Shown: positions 10,099 through 20,640, counted from the stretch's first letter. The stretch: DNA of 64,000 nucleotides from Bathynomus jamesi (GCA_023014485.1 JAJOZX010005511.1:77501-141500); one strand, 5' to 3'. A program made the numbers and translations. The notes: a model not told the origin generated them from the letters alone.

Positions 10099-10193
10099 GC
10101 TAACCCCCTCCCCCATTACCCCCACCCCTCCCCATTACCCCACCCATCCCCCATTACCCCACCCATCCCCCATTACCCCCACCCTTCCCCCAT
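10099..10193 (+). repeat. C-rich minisatellite
   Basis: About five to six copies of CCCCATTACCCCACCCAT-like units. It is flanked on both sides by copies of a CTAAACTACARAAAAGAAC sequence (about 9988 and 10196), which recurs inverted near 11285-11335. Confidence 0.8.
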
Positions 10194-10539
10194 TGCTAAA
10201 CTACAGAAAAGAACACAGTCATGAAAATCTTGAGCTTCACATTGCCGCCCGTAATACAATTTCTGAATTTTTTTTACAATTTCTGTTTTGTTTTGTTTTT
10301 TCTGTTTAAGGTGCTTCAACCCTGCTGGATTATTGACACCATTTTTCTTTTTTTTTTTTTTGACTCCCCGAAGGAAGGTAGAAAAGGAAGAAAGAGAAGG
10401 TGGTATAAAGTTGTGGAGAAAGGTGGTCTTACAATTTCTGAATTTTTTTCTCAATTTTTTTCTCACAATTTCTGAGTGTGACGGACAGACGGACAGACGG
10501 ACAGCTCTCTTATTATAGTATAGATTACATTTTTAATAA

Positions 10540-10718
10540 TGGACCCGACCCACACCCGGATCATATACTGAAAGACCCGACAGGGCCTGAAAGTGAACTT
10601 TCGGGTCCGACCCGGACCCGGACCCGGACCGAAAAGTAAACGAAAAATGACCCGGACCCGAAAGTAAACTAGAAAAATGACCCAGACCCGGACCCGACCC
10701 GAAAGTGATAGACCCGCA
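10540..10718 (-). repeat. right subterminal GACCCG array of the hAT
   Basis: Inverted counterpart of the array at 8618-8745, with units such as ACCCGGACCCGAAAGTAAAC. Confidence 0.75.
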
Positions 10719-10723
10719 CATCC

Positions 10724-10726
<3 letters not shown>

Positions 10727-10769
<43 letters not shown>

Positions 10770-10778
10770 ATTATATAC
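10727..10778. repeat. (TA)n microsatellite
   Basis: Continuation of the AT array on the far side of the hAT insertion. Confidence 0.9.
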
Positions 10779-11510
10779 TAGCTGAGGTACCCGGCGTTGC
10801 CCGGGATAAATTTCACATTGCTGTTGCATGTCGTTCTCGGACAGCTTCAAGACGTGATTGTCTTTCTTGCAGTGTTTCTCTTGCTCTGGTAGCTGCTACA
10901 CTTTCTCGTACAGCTTCAAGACGTGATTGTCTTTCTTGGAGGTTTTCTCTTGCTCTGGCTGTTGCATGTCGTTCACGGTCAACTTCAAGGCGTGATTGTC
11001 TTTCTTGTGAGCTTTCCTGTTTCCGGGCTTCTTTATTTTTTTCTGACTGCTGATGTAGATCTGCCCAAACGTGCCCGTTTCTTTGGTGGCATGGTAAAGT
11101 TGTTGGGATTTTCAAAAACTGCAAAAAAACATTGCCACATTAACTTCCTGTAACTATTTGCACAATCAGACAAACAGACAGACTGACCGACTCTGTGTTG
11201 ACATTCTTCATCCCATAAGAGGTTCTCGTGCCAAATTTGGTAGTTCTAGGTCAAACGGTTTGAAGTCGTCCTAAAAAATAATTATATGTGAAGCTCAAAA
11301 TTTTCACGGCTGCGTTCTTTTCTGTAGTTTAATCGCGGTGGTGGGGCCTTCGGGCCCAGTAATTTTAATTATTTAATTTATTAACATTCTTCATCCCATA
11401 AGAGGTTCCCGTGCCAAATTTGGTAGCTCTAGGTCAAACGGTTTGCGCTTGCATAAAGGACAGACAAACAAACAAAGGCGAAAATATATAATAGATAACA
11501 GCTAAAAATC
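10779..11510. mobile_element. dispersed repeat with CCCGGCGTTGCCCGGG head
   Basis: Begins TAGCTGAGGTACCCGGCGTT. It continues through the 23-residue repeat coding stretch. It then includes two copies of CATCCCATAAGAGGTTC with CGTGCCAAATTTGGTAG and GGTCAAACGGTTTG (around 11210 and 11390), and ends with GACAGACAAACAAAC and an AT-rich tail. I recognise this as a dispersed arthropod repeat type but cannot assign its class. Confidence 0.45.
10813..11124 (-). pseudogene. STPR-like 23-residue tandem-repeat coding fragment
   Basis: The minus-strand reading holds about three and a half repeats with a 69-bp/23-residue period. Each contains ERQSRLEAVRE or a close variant, rich in R, E and Q. The period and composition fit the score-and-three peptide repeat (STPR) DNA-binding domain known from FMBP-1-type proteins and seen in some mobile-element proteins. 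The reading begins and ends without partner domains, so it is a fragment. A basic DNA-binding role is inferred from the family. Confidence 0.6.
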
Positions 11511-12005
11511 TAATCAAGCTCAAGCGTTACATTTAGAGATAAAAAAAAATCCCCTGAAATTGCTCGCGTTTTTGCGACAAAATTTTTATTTGTTGAATGA
11601 GTAACTCGATGTAAATTGAAAATATGACACGTGATACAGAAAATTTTACCCGATATGATATGGACAATATAACGGGCAAGGTTTCATAAATTTCTGCGGG
11701 TAGAGTATTTGAAATGTTAACCGTACAAACTTCATATATTGCTGAAAACCTATATTGTACAGGGTGTACATAAAGTCAGGATCTATTTTTTTTTTTTTTT
11801 TCAAAAGGTTACAACAAACAAAATTAAAAAAAATTTTATTACAATAATATTTAACAATTAAACATCGAGAATAAATTGAAATTATTATACATAATATTGA
11901 AATTCTAAATCAATTCATCCCTAAAAAATTTGCTTAAAAAATATTTTTGCGGAACATTTTGAACCAAATGCTGGACTCTCCCGTAAAATACGGGACGTCT
12001 AGCAA

Positions 12006-12006
<1 letters not shown>
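11511..12006. other. AT-rich, no recognisable gene
   Basis: Contains CAGGGTGTACATAAAGTCAG near 11760, which could be one end of a mariner-type element. No matching partner end is visible before 12049. Confidence 0.35.

Positions 12007-12048
<42 letters not shown>
12007..12048. repeat. (TA)n microsatellite
   Basis: AT dinucleotides directly abutting the Penelope-like element. Confidence 0.95.
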
Positions 12049-12052
<4 letters not shown>

Positions 12053-12104
12053 GGAGAAATCCAATGACAAGGAGAAATGTAAATGCCATGAAAAGTCTTC
12101 TTTA

Positions 12105-12950
12105 ATGCGCAACAAAACTAATGAAATCCTAAGTGATCTTACTAAATTCAAACAAATTCTTGAACCTGTCAATAAAGTCATTGTAAGGTTAGAAGACCAG
12201 GTTAATAGATTTCTGTCACGACTAAAGTCCTTAAAGATAATAAAAAACGATACTTACTCTCAGTTGTTCGTTTCATCTGGTGCTAATCTTGCTCAATTAT
12301 TACTGTTTGCCTAAAATCCATAAAGTTGGAACACCTTCTCCGTCCTATTTTAGCTTCGTATAACTTACCCACCTTTCAATTGGCAAAATTTGTTGTTCGT
12401 CTCCTGTCACCCTTTGCGAAAAATGCTTACACTATAAATAACTCGTTTGAATTCCAAAAAGACCTTCTTGGTGAGAACTTCGATTCAAAAAAAGTTTTTT
12501 GTCAGTTTTGATGTAAAGTCGCTTTTCACAAATGTACCTGTATCTGAAACTTGCCATTATTTTAGATAGGGTTTTTAGCTCGGTTGATATTTTTCATGGT
12601 TTTTCATTGTCTCATTTTAAGGAACTTTTAGAATTGGTCTTCAAACAATGCTATTTACTTTCAACAATAAGGTTTACCAACAAATTGATGGTGTAGGGAT
12701 GGGATCACCTGTCGGACCGTTAGCAGCTGATTTTTTTATGACTCATTTAGAAAGTGTAATTTTTAGTCAATCTCCCACTCATCTCAAGCCAATTTTCTAT
12801 CGACGCTTCGTTGATGATTCGATAGCGTCTTGTAATGCGGTACAAGCGCAACAATTCTTTAACTTCCTAAATTCTTTGCACCCCAATATAACGTATACAA
12901 TGGAAACTGAGAAAAATGGCTCCCTTCCCTTTTTAGATCTTTAATTTCGA
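12105..12950 (+). pseudogene. Penelope-type reverse transcriptase, broken
   Basis: Pieces in three frames follow the Penelope RT order. First is an N-terminal RLEDQVNRFLSRLK and NDTYSQLFVSSG (12105-12314). Next comes a RPILASYNLPTFQLAKFVVR finger region (12340-12511). The palm follows, with DGVGMGSPVGPLAADFF and a RRFVDDSIASC catalytic YVDD-like motif, then GSLPFLDL (12648-12944). The aspartate pair is kept, but frameshifts near 12310 and 12510-12650 break the gene. Confidence 0.85.
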
Positions 12951-13083
12951 AAAAACGGTGATTCTATTACTACATCAGTTTACAGGAAACCCACTTTCAC
13001 TGGTTGGGCATGAATTTTTTTAGTTTTACTGATTTCAACTATAAGATGTCTGTATTAAAACTCTCCTGTTCAGAGGATATAAT

Positions 13084-13601
13084 TTGACCTCTAGTTTTAC
13101 CTTACTTAATGATGAATTTAATAATCTAAGATCATACTTTACCAATAATAGTTTTCCTGTTCAATATGTAGATAAACTAATTAGATCCTTCGTAAATAAT
13201 GTTTATAGCCCTCAACTTCCTTGTATTACAGTGCCGAAGGATATAAAATATTTCTTGGTACCTGAAATGGGTCCTTTGAATAAGGAATTTAAGCTTAAAT
13301 TTACAAAGTTGTTAAGGAAATTTTTTTATCATACTGATTTCCGCATCATATTTATTAATAAAACGTCTTTAGGTAGCTTTTTCTCAGCGAAGGATCGAAC
13401 CCTGACTCGTTGCGTAGCGGTGTTGTATATTTATTTACCTGCCCTAGGTGTCTCCTTGGGAATTACATTGGCAGCACTGTTGCTCTCTCAGGGCTAGATT
13501 TATTCGCATATGGGAATAAGTGGTGCGACCGAACAGGTAAAATTTTAAAAACTAAAGAAGTTTCTAGTATTCGGGAACACAGTATAAAATGTAAAAACTG
13601 A
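13084..13601 (+). pseudogene. Penelope thumb/linker and GIY-YIG endonuclease remnant
   Basis: The reading 13084-13400 is the post-RT linker. The overlapping frame 13410-13601 contains VVYLFTCPRCLLGNYIGST, the GIY-YIG nuclease core with its CPxC zinc-ligand pair, followed by a degenerate R-H helix (SSIREHSIKCKN). A frameshift lies at about 13400. The nuclease would nick target DNA for integration (family knowledge). Confidence 0.8.
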
Positions 13602-14223
13602 TGTCACTTAGACAATTTTAAAATTCTTGGTTGTAATACTTGTCCCAACTCACTTAGAATTTGGAATCGCTTTACATTAAAACTTTGACCCCTACGCTAA
13701 AATGTGTGACTCATCAGCTGTCCCTTTAAACTTCTTATAATCCCTCCTCCTTCCCCAATTCCTTATAATCCCCCTTCCCCAATCGCCCTCACCATCTTAT
13801 ATCTTATCTTATGTTTTCTCGTTTTGCCTCTGCTTAAATCAGTCTAGCCTCGGAAATTGCAGTGAAAGGTTAGTTAGTTTCATTTTTCCAGTGTACTATT
13901 GTTAATTTTTCCAGTGGTATTAATTTCACATTTACTATATGTATTTAAAAATAGCTTCTTAATTTTAAATGTAAATCTGTATAACTTAGAATTTAACCCT
14001 CTTTTTCAGTCTTTTAAAATTGCCTTTATGAATAGGTTATAGAAATTTTCTTTGTCTTGTTTTTCATTCAATTATTGATTTTAATTTCACATTGTTATTA
14101 TACAGCCTGAAGATGAGCGTATTGCCGAAACGTTGCGCATTAAAGAAGACTTTTCATGGCATTTACATTTCTCCTTGTCATTGGATTTCTCCTAAATATT
14201 AAATTGAAGCTCTGTAGAAGCAA

Positions 14224-14233
14224 CCCGCATGAT

Positions 14234-14305
<72 letters not shown>
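14224..14305. repeat. (TA)n microsatellite
   Basis: AT dinucleotides with two interruptions. Confidence 0.95.
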
Positions 14306-14449
14306 TGAAATTAATGCAAAATTAAGGAGGTTCCAGCCTCTCTTTGAATTGGTGTCCATTCCAAAAAATATTAAAATAAATTTAAAATGTAAACTAAAAT
14401 TGAACTTAAAAATTAAATTTACTTCTATTTAAGTTTCTATAATTATATA

Positions 14450-15178
14450 ACACTCTGACCCTGCTGTAACCTTGACCTTGAAGATATAACGCATAGGGCG
14501 GGCGATTGCAAATCATCTCGTGATGGGTAACATTTGTATACAGTATCATCCTAATCCCTTCATTTATTCAAAAGTTATGGAGCAGAAACTAAAAATGCTC
14601 TGACTCCTACTGTGACCGTGACCTTAAAGTAGGACCTAGGGGGTGGCCGATCACAAATCATCTGGTGTTGTGTAACATATGTGTAAAGTATCATAATCCC
14701 CTCATTTATTCAAATGTTATGGAGCAAACAAGAGAATACCACGACCCCTTCTGTAATCTTGACCTACGAAAAATACCATGACTTTTGCTGTGACCCTGAC
14801 CTTGAAGGTATAACCCAGGGGGTGGGCGATTACAGATCATCTGGTGGTGGGGAAACATTTTCTTTTTGTAAAATTTCACCCTAATCCCTTCATTTATTCA
14901 AGTTATGGCGCAGACACAAAAACACTGACCCCTGCTGTGACCTTGACCTTGAAGGCATGACCCATGGCGTGGGCGATTACAAACCAACTGATGGTCGGTA
15001 ACATTTGTGTAAAGTATTATTTCATTCCCTTCACTTATGCAAGAGTTATGGAGCTGTGACCTTGACCTTGAACGTATGACCCGGGGAGTGGGCAATGACA
15101 AATCATCTAGGGGTGGGTAACAATTGTGCAAACTATCATCCCAATCCTCTCATTTATTCAGAAGATATGGAGTGGACA
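14450..15178 (+). repeat. diverged tandem repeat, ~5 units of 130-180 bp
   Basis: Units begin with GCTGTGACCTTGACCTTGAA near 14456, 14600, 14780, 14925 and 15053. Each continues GGGCGATTACAAATCATCTG, GGTAACATTTGTGTAAAGTA, CCCTTCATTTATTCA and GTTATGGAGC. Divergence between units is high, so the array is old. No coding sense is apparent. Confidence 0.8.
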
Positions 15179-15241
15179 AATGTTGGAATTTGTCATTGTG
15201 AGAGTACCAATATGGCGGCTCGATGGCTTCAGTTCATTATA

Positions 15242-15927
15242 TCGGATGTCCCATTCGAAATGAAAACTTTGAAACCTTATAATTTTTTATTGAATGAAGC
15301 AAACAATGTAATATTCACATAGTAAATAGTCAATGTCATAAAGTTTCATATGATATATGTGAATTATAACATTTAGATACATTGTGCATAGCATAATATT
15401 TCCTTTTGTTAAGATCTTCACATGTTATATGCTGAACAATTTGAAGCTTATATGGATAGAGCTGCAGCCGCTTGCGCACGACTCTATGCACAGTTGAACG
15501 AGGAATCTGCAGTTCGACACTGGCACGACGGATGGACTTTCTCGGGCTACTACCAAAGGCGCCGCGTATTCGTTCATCATCATCATCTTCCGATCTTGTT
15601 CGCCCTCCAGAGTGTTCCTTTAGAACACTGCCAGTCTCCTCAAATTTCTTGGTCCATGCATATAGGTCTCTTCTGGTGGGTGGTTCCTCGTGAAAGGTTG
15701 TACGGAATCGCCGTTGTACCAGAGTAGGAGACTTCAACTCAGCCATCCATAACACATTTCGCTTTTACTTGTGGGGTAAACATAATTCAACCTGAAACAA
15801 ACAAAAAAACATTATGACAAAAACTTATGCATATGGTGTAGTAACTGGCCGAGTTTCAACATTTTCACATTAATACTTTAAAAATTACAGAGTTTCAAAG
15901 TTGTTTCATTTCGAATGGGACACCCGA
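15242..15927 (-). mobile_element. Tc1/mariner deletion derivative (N-terminal part only)
   Basis: Ends TCGGATGTCCCATTCGAAAT (left) and TCGGGTGTCCCATTCGAAAT (complement of right), with a TIR of about 30 bp. TA lies on both sides (15240-15241, 15928-15929). About 0.69 kb long, where a full relative would be about 1.2 kb. The catalytic region has been deleted. Confidence 0.85.
15400..15755 (-). pseudogene. transposase N-terminal HTH region (DUF4817-like)
   Basis: Minus-strand reading with AELKSPTLVQRRFRTTF, then an ETGSVLKEHSGGRTRS linker and a second helix-turn-helix (ASVELQIPRSTVHRVVRKRL). It continues PYKLQIVQHITCEDLNKR and then collapses. The architecture matches the N-termini of the D-41-D elements at 6124 and 41417. 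No DDE residues remain. Confidence 0.82.
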
Positions 15928-17347
15928 TATATGAATATAGGGTGATCCGCTATCCAGTAATTTATAGATTAGTGGGTAGGACCAGCGTCTGTGACGTCAC
16001 AATCGCACTCGAGCCATAGGCTAACCGCTAACCTAAGCCCACGCGTTTACACGTTCTGGAAGTGCTCCAAATTATTTCGAAGTACCTCAGTTATTTTTCC
16101 AACCTGAAAATAAAATTCTCAGGAATTTTATTTCGTTCGATGAATAACGCGATCTCAACTGGCCAATCAAAGTGAACACTTAGTCCTACCCTATCCTTCT
16201 AATATAATTAGAGGATATTTACAACCAATAATGGAAATTAAAGTACTTGGAGGGGGGGAAATACTGTTAATTTCAAAGATTAAGTTATTAAAGAAAACAA
16301 TTAAGTAATGAATTAAGAGCGAAATAAGTTGAAGAAAAGAGGTTTGCCAGCTGCCAAACAAATCACACAATCAAGATCTTGTAATTGCATTAATGCAAGC
16401 CATTATGTATCGCTAACAAATGACAATAATTACACCTTAATGAAAACAAAAGAAAAATACTTAAATTCTCATTTCTGATTTAATTCCAAAAGTTTTCAAT
16501 TTAGTGATGCAACCCGAGATCCTAGGATCGGATTCGGACCGCGGACCGGTTCAGAATCCAAATATGCTTAATTCACGCGGTTAAGGCGCAAATTGTACCA
16601 GAAACGTTATTCTCGTTACGTATTAAAGCTAGTAGTTTACCTAAAATTCGTACTACATACTCGCAAAGATTGGAAAAACAGCGGTCCGGATCGGTCCGAA
16701 GTGGCACGATTCTATCATTAGTTTTCACTTTCATTCTCATTTTCCTTACGGATGGGAGAAAATAAAATTGCCGACTGTACACACGCAAAAAGAAATTAAT
16801 CGAAGAGGGAAAAGGTCAACAATTGAAATTTTAATCGTTTGGGGGCGAATAGGACTTTCATGCCCCAACGGAAATAATGATAACGTAAGACCTATAGGAT
16901 TAGTTTAGTTGTCGGAAAAGGAACCAAAATGTGCGTAACGTAAGTGACGAGTTCTTAAAATATTTCGTCTTGAATAACAATACATCTTATACTTTTTTGG
17001 TTGAGGGACAAAATATTCGTGAACAAAAGATTTAAATAAAATAATAGTAACAATAAATTTAAAACCAAAATTAATGAAGTTTGAAGAAAAACAAAAAATC
17101 GAAAATTAAGGAGAAATACGCTTTTAACGCTGCGGATGTCCACCTTCCTTAGAAGATTGGAATCAATGATAAACCGCACTCTGTCGCTCTTAAACGTCAA
17201 AATGTTTTTTAGAACTGGAAAAAATTGCCCACTCATACACACTAAGTCTTGTTCGCATCTGATGACGTCACGAGCAGACGAATTTCAGGCCAGTTCGAAA
17301 AGAATTTTAGCCGTAAAGAAAGAAGCGGAATAAAGCTCTGAAGTCAT

Positions 17348-17349
<2 letters not shown>
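15928..17349. other. no recognisable gene
   Basis: Mostly AT-rich. GTGGGTAGGACCAGCG near 15974 and the complement of a related motif near 16190 could be ends of a short inverted-repeat element. The part 16555-16690 resembles 2135-2275. A GGTCCGGATCGGTCCG motif occurs near 16684. Confidence 0.35.

Positions 17350-17387
<38 letters not shown>
17350..17387. repeat. (TA)n microsatellite
   Basis: AT dinucleotides at the left edge of mariner copy 1. Confidence 0.95.
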
Positions 17388-17389
<2 letters not shown>

Positions 17390-17448
17390 GGTCATCCCAT
17401 AAGTAATATCGTTTTTTAGATCGGAATTTGAAGGGCAAAAAAAAACTC

Positions 17449-17661
17449 GGAGCTATTGAAGAATAGGGACCCCAGCCTTCTTTAGTTAGGTTTATAAGGC
17501 TAACTAACGAAAATATCACGACCTGACCTAACCTAACCTAACCAATCGTTAGGTTAACTGTACGCCCTTGACGATAGGTTAGGTTAGGTCATGATATTTT
17601 CGTTAGTTAGCCTAATAAAGCTAATTAAAGAAGGCTGGGGTCCCTGTTCTTCAATAGCTCC
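17449..17661. mobile_element. Merlin-like MITE with 8-bp TSD (copy 1)
   Basis: A palindromic element with arms GGAGCTATTGAAGAATAGGG and CCCAGCCTTCTTTAGTTAGG. The middle carries CCTAACCTAACCTAACC-type repeats. TSD AAAAACTC lies at 17441-17448 and 17662-17669. GG-starting TIR with 8-bp TSD fits Merlin, but no transposase is present to prove it. A sister copy lies at 44163-44365. Confidence 0.8.
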
Positions 17662-17681
17662 AAAAACTCAACTGAAACTTT

Positions 17682-18588
17682 TTAATCTAGTATATATTTT
17701 CCATCGGAATCAATGACACTCTGCCAACATCCTACAAGCTTTTCAATGCCATGTTTATAAGGCGCAAGGTCTGGAGAATATGGAGGATGTGGAAGTTTTT
17801 CCCACCCAAACTCCTCAATTTTTGCAGTTATCCGAGCGGTATGAGGACGTGCGTTGTCGTGGTGGAACACGATTCCTTTCAGATTAACCAAAGAAGGTCT
17901 CTTTTCGTTTAGTGCAGTGTTCAATCGATCCAGTTGTTGACAGTAGACTTGAGCGGTGATTGTTTGGTTGTGTGGTAAGGTTTCAAAGTGTATTACACCA
18001 CCTTTATCCCACCAAACACTAAGCAACACCTTCCGAGGGTGAAGATTTGGTTTTGACTGTGGTGTCGCTGGTTCTCCGGCACAAACCCACTGTCGACGGC
18101 GCTTAACATTCTGGTACAGTATCCACTTTTCATCACCAGTCACTAAACGGTGCAAAAACGGATCTTGGAGTTCACGGGAATGAAGAGCTGTGCTAATGTT
18201 TACCCGCACCCTCAGATTGTCGACCGACAATTCATGTGGCACCCATTTTCCTAACTTAGGCACTTTCCCGAGTTGTTGCAAATGTGGATGGATGGTGGAC
18301 GGGGATGAATCGAGTTTCTGGGCCAATTCTTCGACAGTTGTTGAACAGTCTTCTGCAAGTGCGGCTAACAGCAGGTCATCATCAAACTCAGCAGGGCGTC
18401 CAGAGCGTGCTGCATCTGTCAAACAGCAGTCACCATTCCTAAACTTTTAAAACCAGCTGACATTTCCTCACATGCAGAATATCGTTGCCATAAACTTCCT
18501 GAATGTTTCGCGTTGCTTCAGTAGCACAATTCCTTTTTTTGAACTCGTAAAGCATTATATGCCTGATATGCTCTTCTGATACCGCCAT
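17682..18588 (-). pseudogene. mariner transposase, catalytic site deleted
   Basis: The start MAVSEEHIRHIMLYEFKK at 18588 opens the N-terminal helix-turn-helix. A 1-2-bp indel near 18440-18455 shifts the frame. The second part (18422-17682) has the SGRPAEFDDD linker, VTGDEKWILY with the first catalytic Asp, and FHHDNARPHTA with the second. After YSPDLAP it jumps directly to YKHGIEKLVG. Compared with copy 2 this removes about 40 codons, including the third catalytic Asp of the SDYHLF motif. It is therefore dead as an enzyme. Confidence 0.93.
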
Positions 18589-18765
18589 GTTTGAGGGGTT
18601 CACATAAAGCAAAGCACACGTCTTCACTGGTCAAGGTCTGTAAAGTCTAACGAAACACGATAGATCTCCTCTTAGATATCTTTCGGAAAATTTATGCTTA
18701 AACCGAGTAGGACTAGTTTAAACTTAATCTATTGTAAAAAACGACATTACTTATGGGATGACCTG

Positions 18766-18766
<1 letters not shown>

Positions 18767-18821
<55 letters not shown>

Positions 18822-18826
18822 ATATA
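18767..18826. repeat. (TA)n microsatellite
   Basis: AT dinucleotides at the right edge of mariner copy 1. Confidence 0.95.
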
Positions 18827-19898
18827 CGATATGTCGGGGATAATGATGATGTCTGTTCGTTTATACACGCCTAAACTACTACGGTAATCCACACCAAATT
18901 TAGTATGCACATTAAGGGAGAACGAGGGAAAGTTTTCGTAACACACTCGTCCCTCCTAGTCTTTTTGGCTTCTGCTGCGCAAAGCGCAGCAGGCATTCTA
19001 GTATATATAATAATCCAGTGGCTCTCACCTCACACCTTATAAAGTGTTTTGAACGCATAATTAGAGGCAAAACTACCTACAAGAAAAAGACTTATACAAC
19101 TCAAATCAACATAGCTTCAGGGCGGGAAGATCATGCCTGTCACAGCTACTAGACCACCAGGAGAAAATATTAAACATTGTGTCGAGGATTAAACATCGCT
19201 GTAATATATACGGACTTTGCTAAAGCCTTCGATAAATGTGACCATGGAATCATGACACACAAACTGAAGAATACAGGAATTACTGGAAAGCTAGGAAGGT
19301 GGATATTTAATTTCTTGACGCAAAGAACGCAAAGTGTGGTGGTAAACGGAGTTAAATTGGAAGTCTCGGAAGTCGTGAGCTCTGTCCCACAAGGGACAGT
19401 ATTAACTCCCTTGCTGTTCATAATAATAATTGCAGATATTGATGCAGATAGTGATGCAACGTGTCATGACAAGTTGCAAAATTGACATGTCAAGTTGACA
19501 AGTTGCATCTTGTCAATGACAAGTTTGACAAGTTGAAATTGGACGGTAATGCTAATAAAAACACTAATTACAAGCTGTTTTTCATTAATCCAATCATGAT
19601 ACATGAATATATCGTGCACTAATCATATGTCCAGAAGAAAATGTGATGCAGAATAAATTTTTTAAGCAATTTTTATGTGAAATCATTCAAATCAAGTGCT
19701 GTAGGGCCCGTAGATAACTTATATTAATTACTATTTAGTCATCATTTCATTTTTATCATTTAAATGACCCTCATCTCCTTCAGGATCATCAAACTCCAAC
19801 TCTGTTATATCGTCATTTTGTACCGTGGGTGTAAGGGGAGCATTCTCATTTTCAGATGGCAATTGTTGGTCTCTTAAAAATACTTGATCATGTTTCAC

Positions 19899-20640
19899 CT
19901 AAGTTAACTTCATAGCACGATCCACTACCAGCCTGTTTCGTTTGATGGTGTGAGTCGTGCCAAATGAAGAGAATGTCCTTTCTGTAGCTGCCGATGTTGC
20001 TGGAAGTTGCAGTAATGCAATGCCAATCTTAACTAAAGAACTAGAGCTGCATACTCCTGCCCACCAAATCCAACCCTCGCAGTTGGCAACAGCATCCCAT
20101 ACAAACTTTCTACCAAACAGCTGCCCTTGTCCAAGCTTATATTGAGCCAACTCTGCTATAACTTTACCATTATTTATTTGGAGGTGTTTGGCGAGATCAG
20201 TGATGACTTCCATTGCATCAATTTCTTCTGATGTCTCCAAAGACATGCCTTTGTATTTAGGGTCCAGGAGATTTGCAGCAAAGTGAATCGGCCGCAAAGA
20301 GAATGACTTTCGATGCTCGACATAATCTTTCACTTTTATTTCTTCACCTTTAAGAAATGGGGAATTTACAAGCAATTCGTTTGTCTTTTCTTTAATCTCC
20401 TGAAATGCTGCAGGAACGCGACTAAGCATGGGAATGTCTCCTTCTAGCTTGGTTATCCATTTGGCAATGGGCTGCAGAATTTCTGACAACTTCCGTACTC
20501 ATACCCAAAAAACATCATTATCCAATATCATTTTTTTTACAGCTGCTGGTATAATATCACGTGCATTCTCATCAACGGCTAACCTTTGAAGTCCAAATTG
20601 TGCTTTGAACACACTTTCTAAGCATCGCAACGAAGAATTT
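19899..20640 (-). pseudogene. hAT transposase C-terminal half
   Basis: The minus-strand reading begins near (TA)n with SLRCLESVFKAQFGLQRLAV. One in-frame TGA at about 20498 breaks it. It then continues SEILQPIAKWITKLEGD, LRPIHFAANLLDPKYKG and the dimerisation motif LPATSAATERTFSSFG with RNRLVVDRAMKLT. The BED finger and the first part of the catalytic core are missing. The family member is related to ZBED/Zisupton-neighbouring hATs common in arthropods. Confidence 0.85.

Larger units (their letters stand above)
8605..10726 (+). mobile_element. hAT transposon with GACCCG-rich subterminal arrays
   Basis: Ends CAGAGCTGGCAGGTCGG and the complement CAGGGATGTGCGGGTC are hAT-like. The 8-bp flanks ATATATAT are compatible with a duplication but lie inside (TA)n. 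Inverted arrays of CCCGACCCGAAAGTGA-type units sit just inside both ends (8618-8745 and 10540-10718). The interior holds a C-terminal transposase fragment, a long (TA)n (9298-9370) and a C-rich minisatellite (10099-10193). It cannot code for a complete transposase. Confidence 0.78.
12049..14196 (+). mobile_element. Penelope-like retroelement with inverted termini
   Basis: The left 65 bp (TTTAGGAGAAATCCAATGAC onward) are repeated inverted at 14130-14196. The interior holds RT and GIY-YIG endonuclease remnants in the Penelope order. Near the 3' end, CCTGAAGATGAGCG and CCGAAACGTTGCGC resemble the conserved tail of Penelope-like elements, which often carries hammerhead-type motifs. Both flanks are (TA)n. 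Total length 2.15 kb, slightly short for the class. Confidence 0.85.
17389..18766 (-). mobile_element. mariner (D-34-D, SETMAR-like) copy 1, deleted and interrupted
   Basis: Ends GGTCATCCCATAAGTAAT and its complement ATTACTTATGGGATGACC, about 28 bp TIR. A Merlin-like MITE (17449-17661) sits in the 3' UTR. The transposase has a deletion and a frameshift. The second copy at 53920-63398 is closely similar. Confidence 0.92.

Noticed and set aside
18713..18946. Open frames made of IYIYIYI
   Set aside because: They are translations of (TA)n arrays, here and at 8464, 14229, 20652, 36395, 36460 and 43044.
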